Positions 42,113 to 53,087 of a DNA stretch of 64,000 nt are shown here, one piece after another. Numbering within the stretch: the first letter of the stretch is position 1; every line of letters begins with the position of its first letter. The notes under the pieces are model-generated. The model saw nothing but the letters and a program-made list of their open reading frames with translations. It had not been told where the DNA came from and did no database searches. The translations under genes were made by a program, and so were the position numbers. The DNA is taken from positions 73,075,912 through 73,139,911 of the forward strand of contig CM055265.1 in assembly GCA_029237695.1 (NCBI GenBank). The letters are read 5' to 3'. Source of the stretch: Conchocele bisecta. Its lineage: Eukaryota > Mollusca > Bivalvia > Lucinida > Thyasiridae.

Positions 42113-42626
42113 CTTGCATTTCATGGTAGGGATCTTCACTGCTCACTTCATATGAGACTGGTTTTGTCAGAACAGGGTTCATTAATTATCATGTTTACAT
42201 CATCTTCCTTGACTTCATGTATGTAGAATCACATTGTCTGTGTGTCTTTCATCATGCCATGTTTGTTTGTTTAATATGTTATATTTTCTTCTTAACTCAG
42301 ATGCCCATATGGGCCATGAGTAATAAAACTTGAAACTTGATTAAATTTCCGATTTATTTACGATGAGCTTCAATATTGGCTGGTTTTAGAATATGCGGTT
42401 GTAATAATAAGCATTGCAATCATAATGTACATATCCATGTCGTTTGTTACGTCGCATATGCTGTAAAAATGGAGAAAAAAATCAGCTGAACTCACAGCTA
42501 TTTCGATTTTAAAATTCGCCGCCATCTTGAATTTGCTGTTGAGACTGATCAATCAGAGGCCACAATTAGGGGTCAAAGGTGAAAAAATAAAGGCAAAAAC
42601 GGCACTTCATGTATATTAGGCTACTT

Positions 42627-42915
42627 CTGTAGCCTATTTCACCAACATTGCAAAGTATACTTTTCTAGCAAAGTATACTTTGAGGGAGAAATTTTCAATT
42701 TTAGGATAAATTTATTATTTTTTATTATACTGAATTTATTACATTATCACAGCCCTTTTCAAAGTTTGGCTGTGATAATGTAATAAATTCAGTATACTAA
42801 TTCTGCATACTTTTAATTATCAAATATATGCAGTCGTTAGTTCTATATGACATAATGCATTTCGGAGAAAATAAATGATTACTCCCTCAAAGTGTATTGG
42901 TGAAATAGGCTACAG
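42627..42915. mobile_element. Family E MITE, complete
   Basis: CTGTAGCCTATTTCACCAAC to TTGGTGAAATAGGCTACAG. One AAAGTATACTTTG has decayed on the right. Confidence 0.88.
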
Positions 42916-42945
42916 GTTATTAGGTTACTTCAGATATAAATAGAG

Positions 42946-43090
42946 AATATTAGTATAGTGTCATGAACGTGAATAAATATCTGTCGAGGCTGAGAAATCA
43001 GGATGGGCGAGGCTTGCCGAGCACATCCTGATTTCGAGCCGAGTCAGATATTTATTCACGTTCATGACACTATAATAATATTCTATTTAT
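42946..43090. repeat. Family R palindrome
   Basis: TATAGTGTCATGAACGTGAA with ATAAATATCTG pairs with CAGATATTTATTCACGTTCA and TGACACTATA. The apex is AATCAGGATG..CATCCTGATT around GGGCGAGGCTTGCCGAGC. A related palindrome is at 49758-49899. Confidence 0.88.
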
Positions 43091-43310
43091 CCCGTTAACC
43101 ACATCAAAGTTGTTCAAATGTCTCTAAAAATGCATTTGTGGCCTCATAAGTTTGTCTTCTGAAGCGACAAGATTATCGTGTTACGTCATTCACATAATGA
43201 CGTAACGTCATACATAATGACGTATCTACTAGACGTGAACGAGAAAAAATACACGTACCTGCTTTTCACGTCTAGTGGCGACATAGTTGACGGGATAAAT
43301 AGCATTATTC
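43085..43310. mobile_element. Family S relative
   Basis: ATTTATCCCGTTAACCAC and GTTGACGGGATAAAT are its inverted ends. The interior has tandem CATAATGACGTA blocks and the pair CTAGACGTGAA..TTCACGTCTAG. Confidence 0.6.
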
Positions 43311-43935
43311 AACCCCCTTTATTATGCTACATGAAGCAATGGTTGCGGTATTAATGCGAGTACACATTCATTACTTATTTCCGAGACTTGTAATCAAGTG
43401 CACTTAAATATGACTTTCCTCATGCTCATTCTAGCATATTCACGGTTTATCCAGTCAACCGTGACGCTCTGTGCATTCAGCAAGTCATATTTCCTCCCGA
43501 ATAGTATGGCACTGTTCACTTTGTGGTAAAATCATGTCTATTGGCACAAGAGTTCTTCTTAACATTATCAATTATTTAAAAACGGATACCCATTGCCACA
43601 TCATCATAAGCGGCCGCCATCTTGGTTTTAAAAATGGCCGCTGTAATTATCTAGATTTGCTTTAGGTTGGCATAAATGTACTATATACTCATGGTTTGAT
43701 GTCAAAATTAATATACACTGGGTCCAGGAATTGAATTGGATATGATAATGACCATTAGAATTAGCCAATCATGTCCGCCATCTTGAATTTTAAAATGGCC
43801 GACATTATCTTTTATTTTCAATATTTCTGCTTTTATTTTCAATGTAGCAGTTTTGTGTTCATCACATAGCTTATATAATGTAATCTTCACATTACTTGCA
43901 ATTATTAAATGTACATGCCCACTCAATAGGCAAAA

Positions 43936-44052
43936 TAATCCCATTACCCCACACACTTGGTCTCGTGTTGTACTTTGCTATAAAACCTTATAGCACGGTA
44001 CAATACAATACGAAGTGGGTGGTGGTCATAGCTCCAAGTATTCCACCTGTGT
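43936..44052. mobile_element. Family G, truncated (G3), after an F end
   Basis: A family F end (43905-43935, TTAAATGTACATGCCCACTC) joins CCCATTACCCCACACACTTG. The hairpin tip is GCTATAAAACCTTATAGC and the right end TTCCACCTGTG. The flank TATAAGACTC.A..AACTATAG is shared with G2. Confidence 0.8.
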
Positions 44053-44125
44053 ATAAGACTCAACAACTATAGCCCGATACTTCCGTTGAAACAATAACGT
44101 GGACTTGTTAACATTGTGTTATTAA

Positions 44126-44480
44126 AGGTACATGCCCACTCAATACGCACAAACTATTCTTTATATCAGAAACATCAGCTGAGACATTTTTTGGCAAAAT
44201 AAACATACATTCATCATTACCTCATTGATTGGCATTATTATACATTTTATATCAGGCGTAAATTTCCACACTGATATCAGGGGCGATAACCGTGTTTCCT
44301 TAAAATGCTAACGGACATTACTATTTATTCTCTGTATTTATTAATTTTGATGTGCAATGCTCATACTTTATAATCTGTCGGAAATATTATTTTTTCAGGT
44401 GACGGATTTAATATTTAATTACATGTATAAATAATTAAAAACTATCATTCCTTATTTGCATATGAAAATGTGCTGTTTTT
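44126..44480. mobile_element. Family F, right half lost; compound block copy 2
   Basis: TTAA 44122-44125 then AGGTACATGCCCACTCAATA. It runs to CATTCCTTATTTGCATATGA. The linker between G3 and this TTAA (CCGTTGAAACAATAACGTGG) matches that at 35025-35045. Confidence 0.8.
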
Positions 44481-45406
44481 TTATTTGAGAAACTTTCAAC
44501 AGCGTAAATGGCATAATTGGATGCCACATGAATCTAACATATGCACCAGTTAGAATAACATATAGTTTAATATTGAAGTGATCCCAAATGAAAAAAAGGG
44601 TAAATATCACTAGAAATAACAATTTACAGTCTACAATAACAACAACCAAATTAGCAGCCACCATGACCTTAGTTTGCTCTTAGAACATATGCGTGCAACG
44701 ATTCCAGACTGCACTAACACATATCGCAAATTACTTCAATTATGAAACACCTCAATGACAAACTACTCATGATGTCTGTTTTCTTTGCAGAAGGCTACGA
44801 TTCACTTAACTAAACCCAATACGGGCCATTGTGTTCAACATTACATGTTACACTTGGGAAGAAGGCTTTGTTTCATATGGGTATTGAAATATTAAAATAG
44901 AGAATTGAGCATTCTATGGTATTCTAGCCATTTCTGCGATCATGAAACCACTCGTGTGACAAGCATTCTTCGTCTCCAATTGACAAGAACTACCACAGTC
45001 CTTTGCTTAATTCACACTCTGGTGAAAATGATCGTGTTGTTCGTGCACAGATGTTTGTGCACAGTTAGTTCTCAATGATTACCACGGGATGCCCGACCTC
45101 TATCAAAATATTACCATGTATCAGCGCTAGCAGATTGTCGTTTTTTACATAAAACTCATTACTGCTGATCAAGATGGTCACTCCCTGTAGTAGCTCTACA
45201 GGTAGTAGAAAATTAACATCCAGTGCTGAAGGGAGGTTGGAATGATTACGCGGTTGCTACTGTGTTGTGTCACATGAAATTGGAGCAGTCACTCCCAACT
45301 TTGGTTATATGGTTGTAAATAGCTCTGTTGATGTACCAATTGTCGCATAGTTGGATTATACCACGAGAGCATCGTTATCAACAACAACCACGTGCAAGTG
45401 ATCAAT
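44481..45406. other. Low-copy stretch, 0.9 kb
   Basis: No repeat end recognised. Contains mixed-composition DNA with short ORFs below 71 codons and no recognisable domain. Confidence 0.4.
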
Positions 45407-45838
45407 ATTATAGGAATTAATGGCCTTTTTGTGGAATTTATCGAGGTATAAACTTGGAAAAGTCGCGGGAATACTGGACGAAGGGATAAAAAATTACAAT
45501 TTTCGAAAAAAATATCAAAAAAAAAGAAAAGATTTTTTATTTTTTTTATTTTTTTTCGAAAATTGTAATTTTTTAAGGCCTCGTCCAGTATTCCCGCGAC
45601 TTTTCCAAGTTTATGTCCCCGATAAATTCCACAAAAAGGCCATTCATTCCTTATAATTCCAGCATTTTAAATAAATTCATCAAGAAAATGTGTTTATTTT
45701 GACAGACGGCAGCCATTTGTTTACATTGACAGCACTGACAGCGCACCTGTGGAAAGTAGTTCGGCGTGGGAGTTTACTGGGATGTAAATTTTGGACAGAG
45801 ACTTGCTACGGGCCAATCAAATGTTAGAGAATTGTGTA
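45407..45838 (+). mobile_element. Family L with apex and tail insertions
   Basis: The hairpin apex is extended by 92 bp (45484-45575), itself a palindrome: AAATTACAATTTTCGAAAAA and its reverse. The tail carries a second replacement (about 45701-45752, GACAGACGGCAGCCATTTGT) where other copies read CCGTTTTCTTAAGAATTATT. Confidence 0.88.
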
Positions 45839-45969
45839 ACAGTAACTCATATACAGTAACTCATTGGCCACAAGGGTCTCATCCTTGATCAGAATTTGTA
45901 ATTGTTAGATATTGCTTTTGTTAAGGCACAAGGCAACATCATCGCAATTATTGTTGGAGTTTCCGCCCT

Positions 45970-46138
45970 TCAAAAGTTATAAGTGTTCATGTTATTTCTG
46001 GCGCGGAATACGAGATGCTTCTCATTGTCAGCCGCCACACGCGTGGACACACATTGCGGTCTTTTCCCCAGCCATTGCATAAGACGCAGCATATTTTGCA
46101 CAAATTTGTTGTCATGGTAAATGCCAGACTGATCGGTG
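45970..46138 (-). CDS. Possible terminal exon of an unknown gene (weak)
   Basis: On the minus strand TTTTCTTCTCATACATCAG (ending at 46139) is a good-looking 3' splice site: pyrimidine tract plus CAG. It opens a frame of about 55 codons ending TGA at 45970-45972. Visible segments include YHDNKFVQNMLRLMQWLGKR and STRVAADNEKHLVFRARNNM. Composition is mixed rather than low complexity and no repeat family covers it. I recognise no domain and see no upstream exon. An overlapping 112-codon frame (45987-46325) competes and looks less protein-like. It may be chance. Confidence 0.2.
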
Positions 46139-46661
46139 CTGATGTATGAGAAGAAAAGATACAAGTGTCATCATTTTCCGAAGACACAGGAAGACACACA
46201 GTGAAGGAATAAGAAATGCATATAGTAAACAGTGGTGTACCTAGGATCGATATGTCATCAACATGGTAAACGTATCCAACTGACAGATGAATGTCACACA
46301 CATACAAAATGTATGTACAAACCAAATATTAATTCACTAATGCATAGTAGGTTTCACGTGCGAAACATGTAGTGAAAATAAATAAAAGTAATGTATGTCG
46401 AATTGAATTCCATTTAACAAAGTTAACAATACATTATATTGACATTTGTACTGGAGATACGTTGTCATTTAATGTTAGTATTTATGTTCTAAGCACATTA
46501 TTCATTAATACAAGTAATATGTGTAAATGCTAAAAGAAATAACCGTGTACAGAATACTGTGATGTGGACAAAAATGCATTTTCTTGGCGGCCATTATGAT
46601 TTTCAAGATGCTTCTTCGAAGAAATCATCCAATAGTATTAGTACTGTGCTTATAGTGTTCT

Positions 46662-46925
46662 CAGTAGCCTATTTCACCAACATTGCAAAGTATACTTTTC
46701 TAGCAAAGTATACTTTGAGGGAGAAATTTTCAATTTTAGGATAAATTTATTAATTTTTATTATACTAAATTCAGTATAATAATTCTGCATACTTTTAATC
46801 ATCAAATATATGCAGTTGTTAGTTCTATATGAAATAATGCATTTCAGGAAAAATAAATGATTACTCCCTCAAAGTATAGTTTGCTATAAAATTATACTTT
46901 GCAATGTTGGTAAAATCGGCTACAG
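46662..46925. mobile_element. Family E, inner hairpin reduced
   Basis: CAGTAGCCTATTTCACCAAC to TTGGTAAAATCGGCTACAG. The central CAGCCATTTTGGCTG hairpin is deleted, leaving TATACTAAATTCAGTATA. Confidence 0.85.
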
Positions 46926-47289
46926 GTCCCATAAACATGGATATAGGCATACAATTTAAACTGATACATTTAAGCATGATGACCAAGATATGAGTAAGCT
47001 AAATATTGCTTTGCCACCATGCAAATCTCAGACCACCACCTGTGAAAAAGTAGAAGTAAAATTATCTAATTTATCTATATTCCTGGCGGCCATTTTGAAA
47101 TTCGGTTGTTAGCATGCATTTATATCATTATCATTCAATATTTAGATTTGCGTATGCTTTCTATGCCCGATAACAACTTGTGTATCCAAGATGCTAAAAA
47201 TTCAACGTAACATTAATGTCTCTCATGGCCGCAATTTTGAATTCCAAACTGGCGATAGTTAATGGTGATGTCAACTGGGTAACCGATGT
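46926..47289. other. Low-copy stretch with GGCGGCCATTTTG motifs
   Basis: Contains CTGGCGGCCATTTTGAAATT (about 47083) and CTCATGGCCGCAATTTTGAA (about 47222), a motif that also appears at 42522, 43610, 43785 and 46586. No gene recognised. Confidence 0.4.
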
Positions 47290-47293
47290 TTAA

Positions 47294-48002
47294 AGGTACA
47301 TGCCCACGCAGCAGGTTACACTGTACTACTACTTTTCATGTTCTGTCATGCCTTATATGAGCCATTTGTCTACCCACTAACGAGTTATTTTTAATTACGG
47401 CGCGTGTTAATTGGTGTTAAATCGCATTTTATATGCCACGACCAGAAAGGGTATTTTCCGACATCGTGCTATTTTTACCAACACGCGTCACGTGACACGG
47501 TCAATCATATCACATCTTTGACATGCGCAGTGAAGTATCGGAAGTTGAGAAGAAAAATCTCTGTTCGAGTCCAAATCTAAATCTCCACGTAACTCTTTCA
47601 ATTTGGTGATCTGGTCGCCAATATTAACCACTCTCTTTCTCTCTGTACTGCCTGCCCCTCAGACATTTCGCCCTTTTTTTGGCCGACGCCGTTTCATACA
47701 ATTTCCGTCCTGGACGTTTCAACATGTTGATATTCTTGTTTACATATTGGGAAGCCTACTGGCGCGCGTAGTATACTGCGCATACGCACCGCAAGCCGTG
47801 ATGTGAAAGTCGTCGTCCCCGCACATTATCAAAATAGACTGTTACCGCCGCGCGTCGCTAACAGTAAATTGATAATTAATAAATGATTATATTTGTATAG
47901 CGGGCACTCGTAATATTTAGAACTGGTGGAATAGTGACATAATTATACACTTATTTAATTCCTATAAAGAACAGTTTGTGCCTACTGCGTGGGCATGTAC
48001 CT
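47294..48002. mobile_element. Family F with a 500-bp foreign core
   Basis: TTAA 47290-47293, AGGTACATGCCCACGCAGCA; then, at about 47850, TCGCTAACAGTAAATTGATA resumes family F up to GGGCATGTACCT and TTAA 48003-48006. The core 47330-47845 is GC-richer and unlike other F copies. It holds ACATGCGCAGTGAAG and CTGCGCATACGC. A minus-strand frame (47488-47658) is open but has no recognisable domain. Confidence 0.65.
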
Positions 48003-48251
48003 TTAATGATTTAATGTCCTTCAATGAGTATGTGTACACATGTTCATGCTTTTATCACAAAGTGCACAATTCTTCTGAAATATGCTCTATAACTGCTGGA
48101 CACGATATCTGCATGAAAGTTAAACGTGCAGTGCATGCTCATAACAGTGTTACAATGCCATGACTAAATGTAAATGATAAACACCGAAGTTTGGGATTTT
48201 TCGAAGCGGGTGTTGCGCAGACCGTGGTTGCCAGACAATTCAACATGTCAT
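48003..48251. other. Spacer, no feature seen
   Basis: AT-rich sequence between F and D without recognised ends. Confidence 0.35.
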
Positions 48252-48485
48252 GGGGGCCGTTTCACTAAACTTCGTACGACTAAAATGTTCGTAAGTGCAA
48301 ATTTAGGATCGTTTGGAAATTTCAATTGATGGATTAACATGTATTGAGCATATGCAGCCTATGCTCAATAAATGTTAATTTAACAAGTGTTTACAGCAAA
48401 ACATTGTTAATGCGAAATTTACAGGCTATCATAATTTTGCACTTACGAACATTTTAGTCGTACGAAGTTTAGTGAAACGGCCCCC
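48252..48485. mobile_element. Family D hairpin MITE
   Basis: GGGGGCCGTTTCACTAAACT to GTGAAACGGCCCCC. The left arm lost 10 bp near the apex (GAGCATATGCAGCC). Confidence 0.9.
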
Positions 48486-48844
48486 AGATCAACCGTAGTA
48501 CACCATAGTACGCCATATGCGGCACTAAAGATTTTTCCGTTCCACAACTTCCTGTGGCAGTGGTCTGGCATGTGAGCGTATTCAGATGTGAGACTTTATG
48601 CATAAAATGTGTATGTTACACAATAAATATTTAAATTGTAAACTAGTAGTGCATCATACAAATCGACCAGGGTGTGGTGTTTTTAAAGTCCGCTAGTATA
48701 TATAGCGTCAATAATACATTAGCATAAGATTCGGGATATGAAACCATGCAGAATATAATATGGATTACTAGTATTTCCAGACGGCAAATTGTGATCCTCC
48801 AGAATCAAACTGAATCAGCTAGTTTACCAATGCTTAATGTGAGC

Positions 48845-49400
48845 TGGCGGCGTAAAACTTAGCATGACTTCCAAGATGGCCGCCACCAATAATAAAAACA
48901 TAATTATATTTTGAAGAAATAGTGTTATTTTCCTATAATACATCTTGTATGGGTATTTCTGTGGTGGGTTTTTCAATTTGTGATATTCCCTTGTAGAATC
49001 AGATAACATGGCTTCCAAGATGGCTGCCACCTATAGAAATACTTTTAACGTGTTGTATACTACCTCTTCTATGGGAATTTGTATTATGGGTTATGCATTT
49101 CTGATATTCCCATTTAGAATCAGATAACATGGCTTCCAAAATGGCCGCCACCAATAACAAAACCATACATATTTAAGAAATGTTTTTAATGTGTTGTATA
49201 ATATCTCTTTTATGGGTATTTCTGTTGTGTGTTATACAGTTCTGACATTTTATTTTATAATGAGATAGCATGGCTTCCAAGATGGCCGCCACCAATAACA
49301 AAAACATGCATTTTTAAGAAATTATTTTAACGTATAATATCTCTTGTATTGGTATTTCTGTTGTGGGTATTCCATTTTTTATATTCCCTCTGAGAATCAG
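48845..49400 (+). repeat. Four-copy array with ATGGCTTCCAAGATGGCCGC
   Basis: The block recurs at 48863, 49008, 49128 and 49269 (spacing 145, 120, 141). Each unit continues with CACCAATAACAAAA, TTTTTAAGAAAT, a TCTTGTATGGGTATTTCTGT block and GATATTCCC..TAGAATCAGAT. AAGATGGC is close to the YY1 core; no coding use is evident because the intervals carry stops. Confidence 0.8.
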
Positions 49401-49544
49401 ATGAATTTGTCACAACTGCCTCATATATCTCGAACATGTAGATACACGTCCGTACACTATGTTAATCGTCCCATCGGATGGCCAGCATTAAAGATGAAAT
49501 GTTTAGCTTTACAGCATATTAAAGTCGGTGGAATGGAGATATTG

Positions 49545-49755
49545 GGAGTATGTATTTTGCGACCAGTGTAGAGCCAGATCAGCATGTGCATCCGCACAGT
49601 CTGATCAGGATCTGCACTGTTCGCTATTCCATCAATGAAACACTCGTCATGCCTCGAACAAGTAATACACTTTGTTATCGGACTAGAGCAGTGTGTTATT
49701 TGATCTGAATCTACAATGGTCACAAATCCCATTAGCCCAATTTCTCCAGTCACAT
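49545..49755 (-). mobile_element. Family A, left end short
   Basis: From GCGACCAGTGTAGAGCCAGA to AATTTCTCCAGTCACAT. Family R begins three bases later. Confidence 0.8.
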
Positions 49756-49757
49756 AG

Positions 49758-49899
49758 AGAATAGTAGGTTAGTGCCATGAATGGGAAAAAATATCTGGCA
49801 AGGCTCAAGAAATGGGATGGGCGAGGCTCTGCCGAGCACATCCCGTTTCCGTGCCGCGCCAGATATTTTTTCCCATTCACGGCACTAACCTACTATTCT
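49758..49899. repeat. Family R palindrome
   Basis: AGAATAGTAGGTTAGTGCC and its exact reverse are at the edges; GAATGGGAAAAAATATCTGG pairs inside. The apex is GGGATGGGCGAGGCTCTGCC. Confidence 0.9.
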
Positions 49900-49905
49900 A
49901 TATTC

Positions 49906-50024
49906 TATTTATCCCGTCAACACCTACAAATGGCTGGAAAATGCAAAATAGTATTGACTGGATATCAAAAATATTTCACGGCACCGTGCTTCACGGCACA
50001 TACGCACTGTGTTGACGGGATAAA
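49906..50024. mobile_element. Family S element
   Basis: TTTATCCCGTCAACACC and GTGTTGACGGGATAAA are inverted ends. CAAATGGCTGGAAAATGC and a tandem TTTCACGGCAC follow the pattern at 33744. Confidence 0.8.
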
Positions 50025-50769
50025 GCTAAATAGTGTGCAGTCATGACGATGTTGATGTTATAATTATGGTTCTAAACATGGATGCTCGAACCTCGTCATT
50101 CATACAATATACACAGATGTTGTTAGGCACGCTAACCAACGATACCATAATGTCATGGTTCCAGGTTGGACACTGTGCCCTTTACTCAATCATTCCTGTG
50201 CTTAATTGCAGTGGAACCTCTCTAAACCGGACACCCTGCACATTTAACAATTACACTATACCAGAAAAGCATAGACTGACAAACGTGTTTGTTTCAAGTG
50301 TTTTCTGCGGACCTACATTTGGCTATTAAACGCATTTATCGCCCTGCGTGACAGCCAGAAAATTCTATTTGCATGCTAGCTAGTATGTTCCGTTTGACGA
50401 TGATGATCGTCAGTTCGATAGTGTCGTCGTGTACGAGTGATGGCCACGATAACCTCGGGATTGTTTACAGCCCTATACCTCTCTAGGGGACCCACTAGAC
50501 GCTGATTCTCCAACAATCGTGTTTAATCGCGTTACCATATCTGCATGTCTACACACCGCGTCCCACGAGGAGCAAAACCTTTTTGCCGCATTACATAACT
50601 GATCAGAAATATACTCAAGTGTGAAAGTTCTGTCCCCTTCACAATCATGGCATGTCGTCGCGTACTATTTGATACTGAACTGGATTGGTAATACAATGTA
50701 CGACATTTATGTGTATTTTAACCTGCGGACATTCGGATATTTCATCTGTTGTAGAATGGGCACGATATT
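50025..50769. other. Low-copy stretch with one B end
   Basis: A family B end (50209-50240, CAGTGGAACCTCTCTAAACC) is present. No exon identified in the rest. Confidence 0.4.
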
Positions 50770-51051
50770 CAGGTGCGGATCCAGGCTGTGTCCCGCACGC
50801 CCCCTCTAAAATATGTCGAGTTTAGATTTTAACCCATTTTGTTACGTGGAAAGATCTGATTATTTCCTTATTTCTCACCCAAAGTGTATGTTGTTACCAC
50901 CCAGTTGAACCGTCTCGTCGAGACGGTTCAACTGAGTGGTGACAACATATACTTTTGATGAGAAATAAGAAAAAACGCTGAAAATAATTTGAATTATATG
51001 ACAATTGACGATACTATGTGTCTCTAGACATAAATCCTGAATCCGCCCCTG
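50770..51051. mobile_element. Element with CAGGGGCGGATCCAGG-type ends
   Basis: CAGGTGCGGATCCAGG (50770-50785) and CCTGAATCCGCCCCTG (51036-51051) are inverted with two mismatches. The centre (50868-50970) is a hairpin: TTATTTCTCACCCAAAGTGT..TATACTTTTGATGAGAAATA, tip CGTCTCGTCGAGACG. I associate such ends with hAT elements, but no 8-bp duplication is visible. Confidence 0.65.
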
Positions 51052-51435
51052 CTATTTTGCACGTTTGTTCCTACCATGTCTATCAAGATACACTAATAAT
51101 ATTGAGTTAATAAATATTAGTTTCTCGAGTTTGTAGACTTTTCTTTTTGAACGCCCCTCGTATATGCAATAAAAATAAACTGCAGACGACGTGTTTCGTT
51201 CGTACGGAAGTTCGCAATTCGCCACCTGCAGAAATTGCTTGAATTTCGAATTCGAAACGGCAGTAAGTCTTATGTTTATTATTATCGGTTATTAGCTCAC
51301 GTTCCCGACGAATTGACAAATTGCTTATTCTCACTTAATGACAGATACGTCATAACGCTGACTTAAAATACTCGCCGTGACGCCACTAAGCTTTCATCTC
51401 AAATTATTAGTTTTCAATAGACCAGCAGGGGCCTG
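51052..51435. other. Low-copy stretch, no feature seen
   Basis: Unassigned; a GCAGACGACGTGTTTCG block (about 51182) vaguely resembles a family C arm. Confidence 0.35.
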
Positions 51436-51677
51436 TGGGCCGTTTCACTACACTTCGTACGACTAAAATGTTCGTAAGTGCAAATTTAGGATGGTCTAGA
51501 AATTTCAATTGGTGGATTTACATTTATTGAGCATAGGCTGCACATACAGCCTATGCTCAATAAATGTAAATCCACTAATTGTTTACAAGAAAACGTTGTT
51601 AATGTGAAATTTACAGACTATCATAATTTTGCACTTACGAACATTTTAGTCGTACGAAGTTTAGTGAAACGCGTCCC
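51436..51677. mobile_element. Family D hairpin MITE
   Basis: GTGGGCCGTTTCACTACACT to GTTTAGTGAAACGCGTCCC, apex AGGCTGCACATACAGCCT. A second decayed GTTCACTAAGCTTCGTACG follows at 51678. Confidence 0.88.
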
Positions 51678-51911
51678 TGTTCACTAAGCTTCGTACGATA
51701 AAAACGTACTTGCGATGTTGTGAATAATTTGCTGCTCACAATAAGGTGATTCATTAATGCAACCATTTCACCTACTTACATTACATGTAACCATATAAAG
51801 GTTTGAAATATCGGATACCAGCGCCAATTTTGCCCTTACCTAAGTGGTCGTCCCCATACTCAAACAGATATACCATTCTGAACGGAGAAGGCATGGCTTA
51901 GTATATTACTC

Positions 51912-52484
51912 TGGTTCATGAAACCTGTCCAAATGTTACGGACATATAAACAACGCAAAAACAATAATATGTTTGTATTATATTAAAATTGGTCAAAATT
52001 TAAGCATTTTAACAAAATTTAAGAATGAGCCTTCTTTTCATTTCTTTATATTTGGTCCAATATTGATTTTGTTACGAACAAACAGTTTCCTCATGTTAAA
52101 TTCACATAGACATCTTCACTCTGTGAAGATGTCTATGGGGATTTAACATGGGAAAATGTTTTTAATTTAAAAATAGTGGACCGATTTTCAAAATTTAACT
52201 TTTGTTTCTTAGTTAGTTCATTTCTAAGCTATCTATAGCGAGGTTTCAGAGGGTTTTTTTTCGTTTTTGACTTCTTCCCCACGTCTTCCACCTCCTTTTC
52301 CCCCATGTTAAATTCCAACCACAGACGAATCAAATTTTCGTAATACAATCGATAGTTGACCAAATTTTACGAAATAAAAAGAAGGTTCATTTTTTTATTT
52401 TGCTAAAATTGAATATTATCGAAAACAGTATTGTTTTTGCATTGTTTATATGGCCGTACGATTTGGGCAGGGTTCGTGAAACAG
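51912..52484. mobile_element. Family M relative (M3)
   Basis: The ends GGTTCATGAAACCTGTCCAA and CAGGGTTCGTGAAACAGAC pair imperfectly, as do ATATAAACAACGCAAAAACA and TTTTTGCATTGTTTATAT. The apex TAGACATCTTCACTCTGTGA..GATGTCTA is a new tip compared with M1. Confidence 0.65.
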
Positions 52485-53087
52485 ACACTAGTCATAACTT
52501 TACGAGGATGTGCATGGCATATAGATTAGAGAAAGGCTAGTGTCAATTGCCATAAAGCACACTTAAAGTTCTTTCAATGCATGTCGCATCGTCTTTTCCA
52601 ACGCATGCTGTGTCGTTTACACGTCGTTTTCACATCGTTTTCTAACACAAAAATATAACGAAAACGATGGGAATACAAAGTGTAAACGATAGACAATTGT
52701 TCGTTTGTGGAATCAGGAACAAATTCGGGCTATAACATCGAAGGTGTTTAACTGACGCATTTAAAATTCTCGATCGTATCGAAACCTTGAATATGACGAA
52801 CGTATATAGTAGTAAAGTACGAAGACGTGCTATAATTAAACTCCATTATAAATCTATAGAACCGTTTCTTTAATATATCGACGCCTGTTTCTCTGGAAGT
52901 ATTAATGAAGTTTTCGTATCACGGGGACATTGATATCGGGAATCAATGGCTGTCCTCGGGCCAATCACGGCGGATAAATGGGCCCGCCCATCACAAACAG
53001 TGGGTTGTTTCATTATACTTCCAGCTTCCATTATACTTGGTGTCCGGGTTAAAGGGGTTCCACTGTATGATAACAATCCTCTCAACA
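52485..53087. other. Low-copy stretch with a short inverted pair
   Basis: CGTTTACACGTCGTTTTC (52612) and GAAAACGATG..GTGTAAACG (52660-52688) pair. A B end (GTTAAAGGGGTTCCACTGTA) is at 53050-53069. No exon seen. Confidence 0.45.

Larger units (their letters stand above)
38903..42335 (+). mobile_element. 5'-truncated non-LTR retrotransposon with nested insertion
   Basis: Coding remnant 38903-40901, then 3' UTR 40902-40966 and probably 42113-42335, separated by a tandem-repeat element. The last 60 bases read GATGCCCATATGGGCCATGA, AATAAA (42322-42327) and a short terminal repeat ACTTGAAACTTGAT rather than poly-A, as in CR1-like LINEs. Assignment of 42113-42335 to this LINE is inference. Confidence 0.65.
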
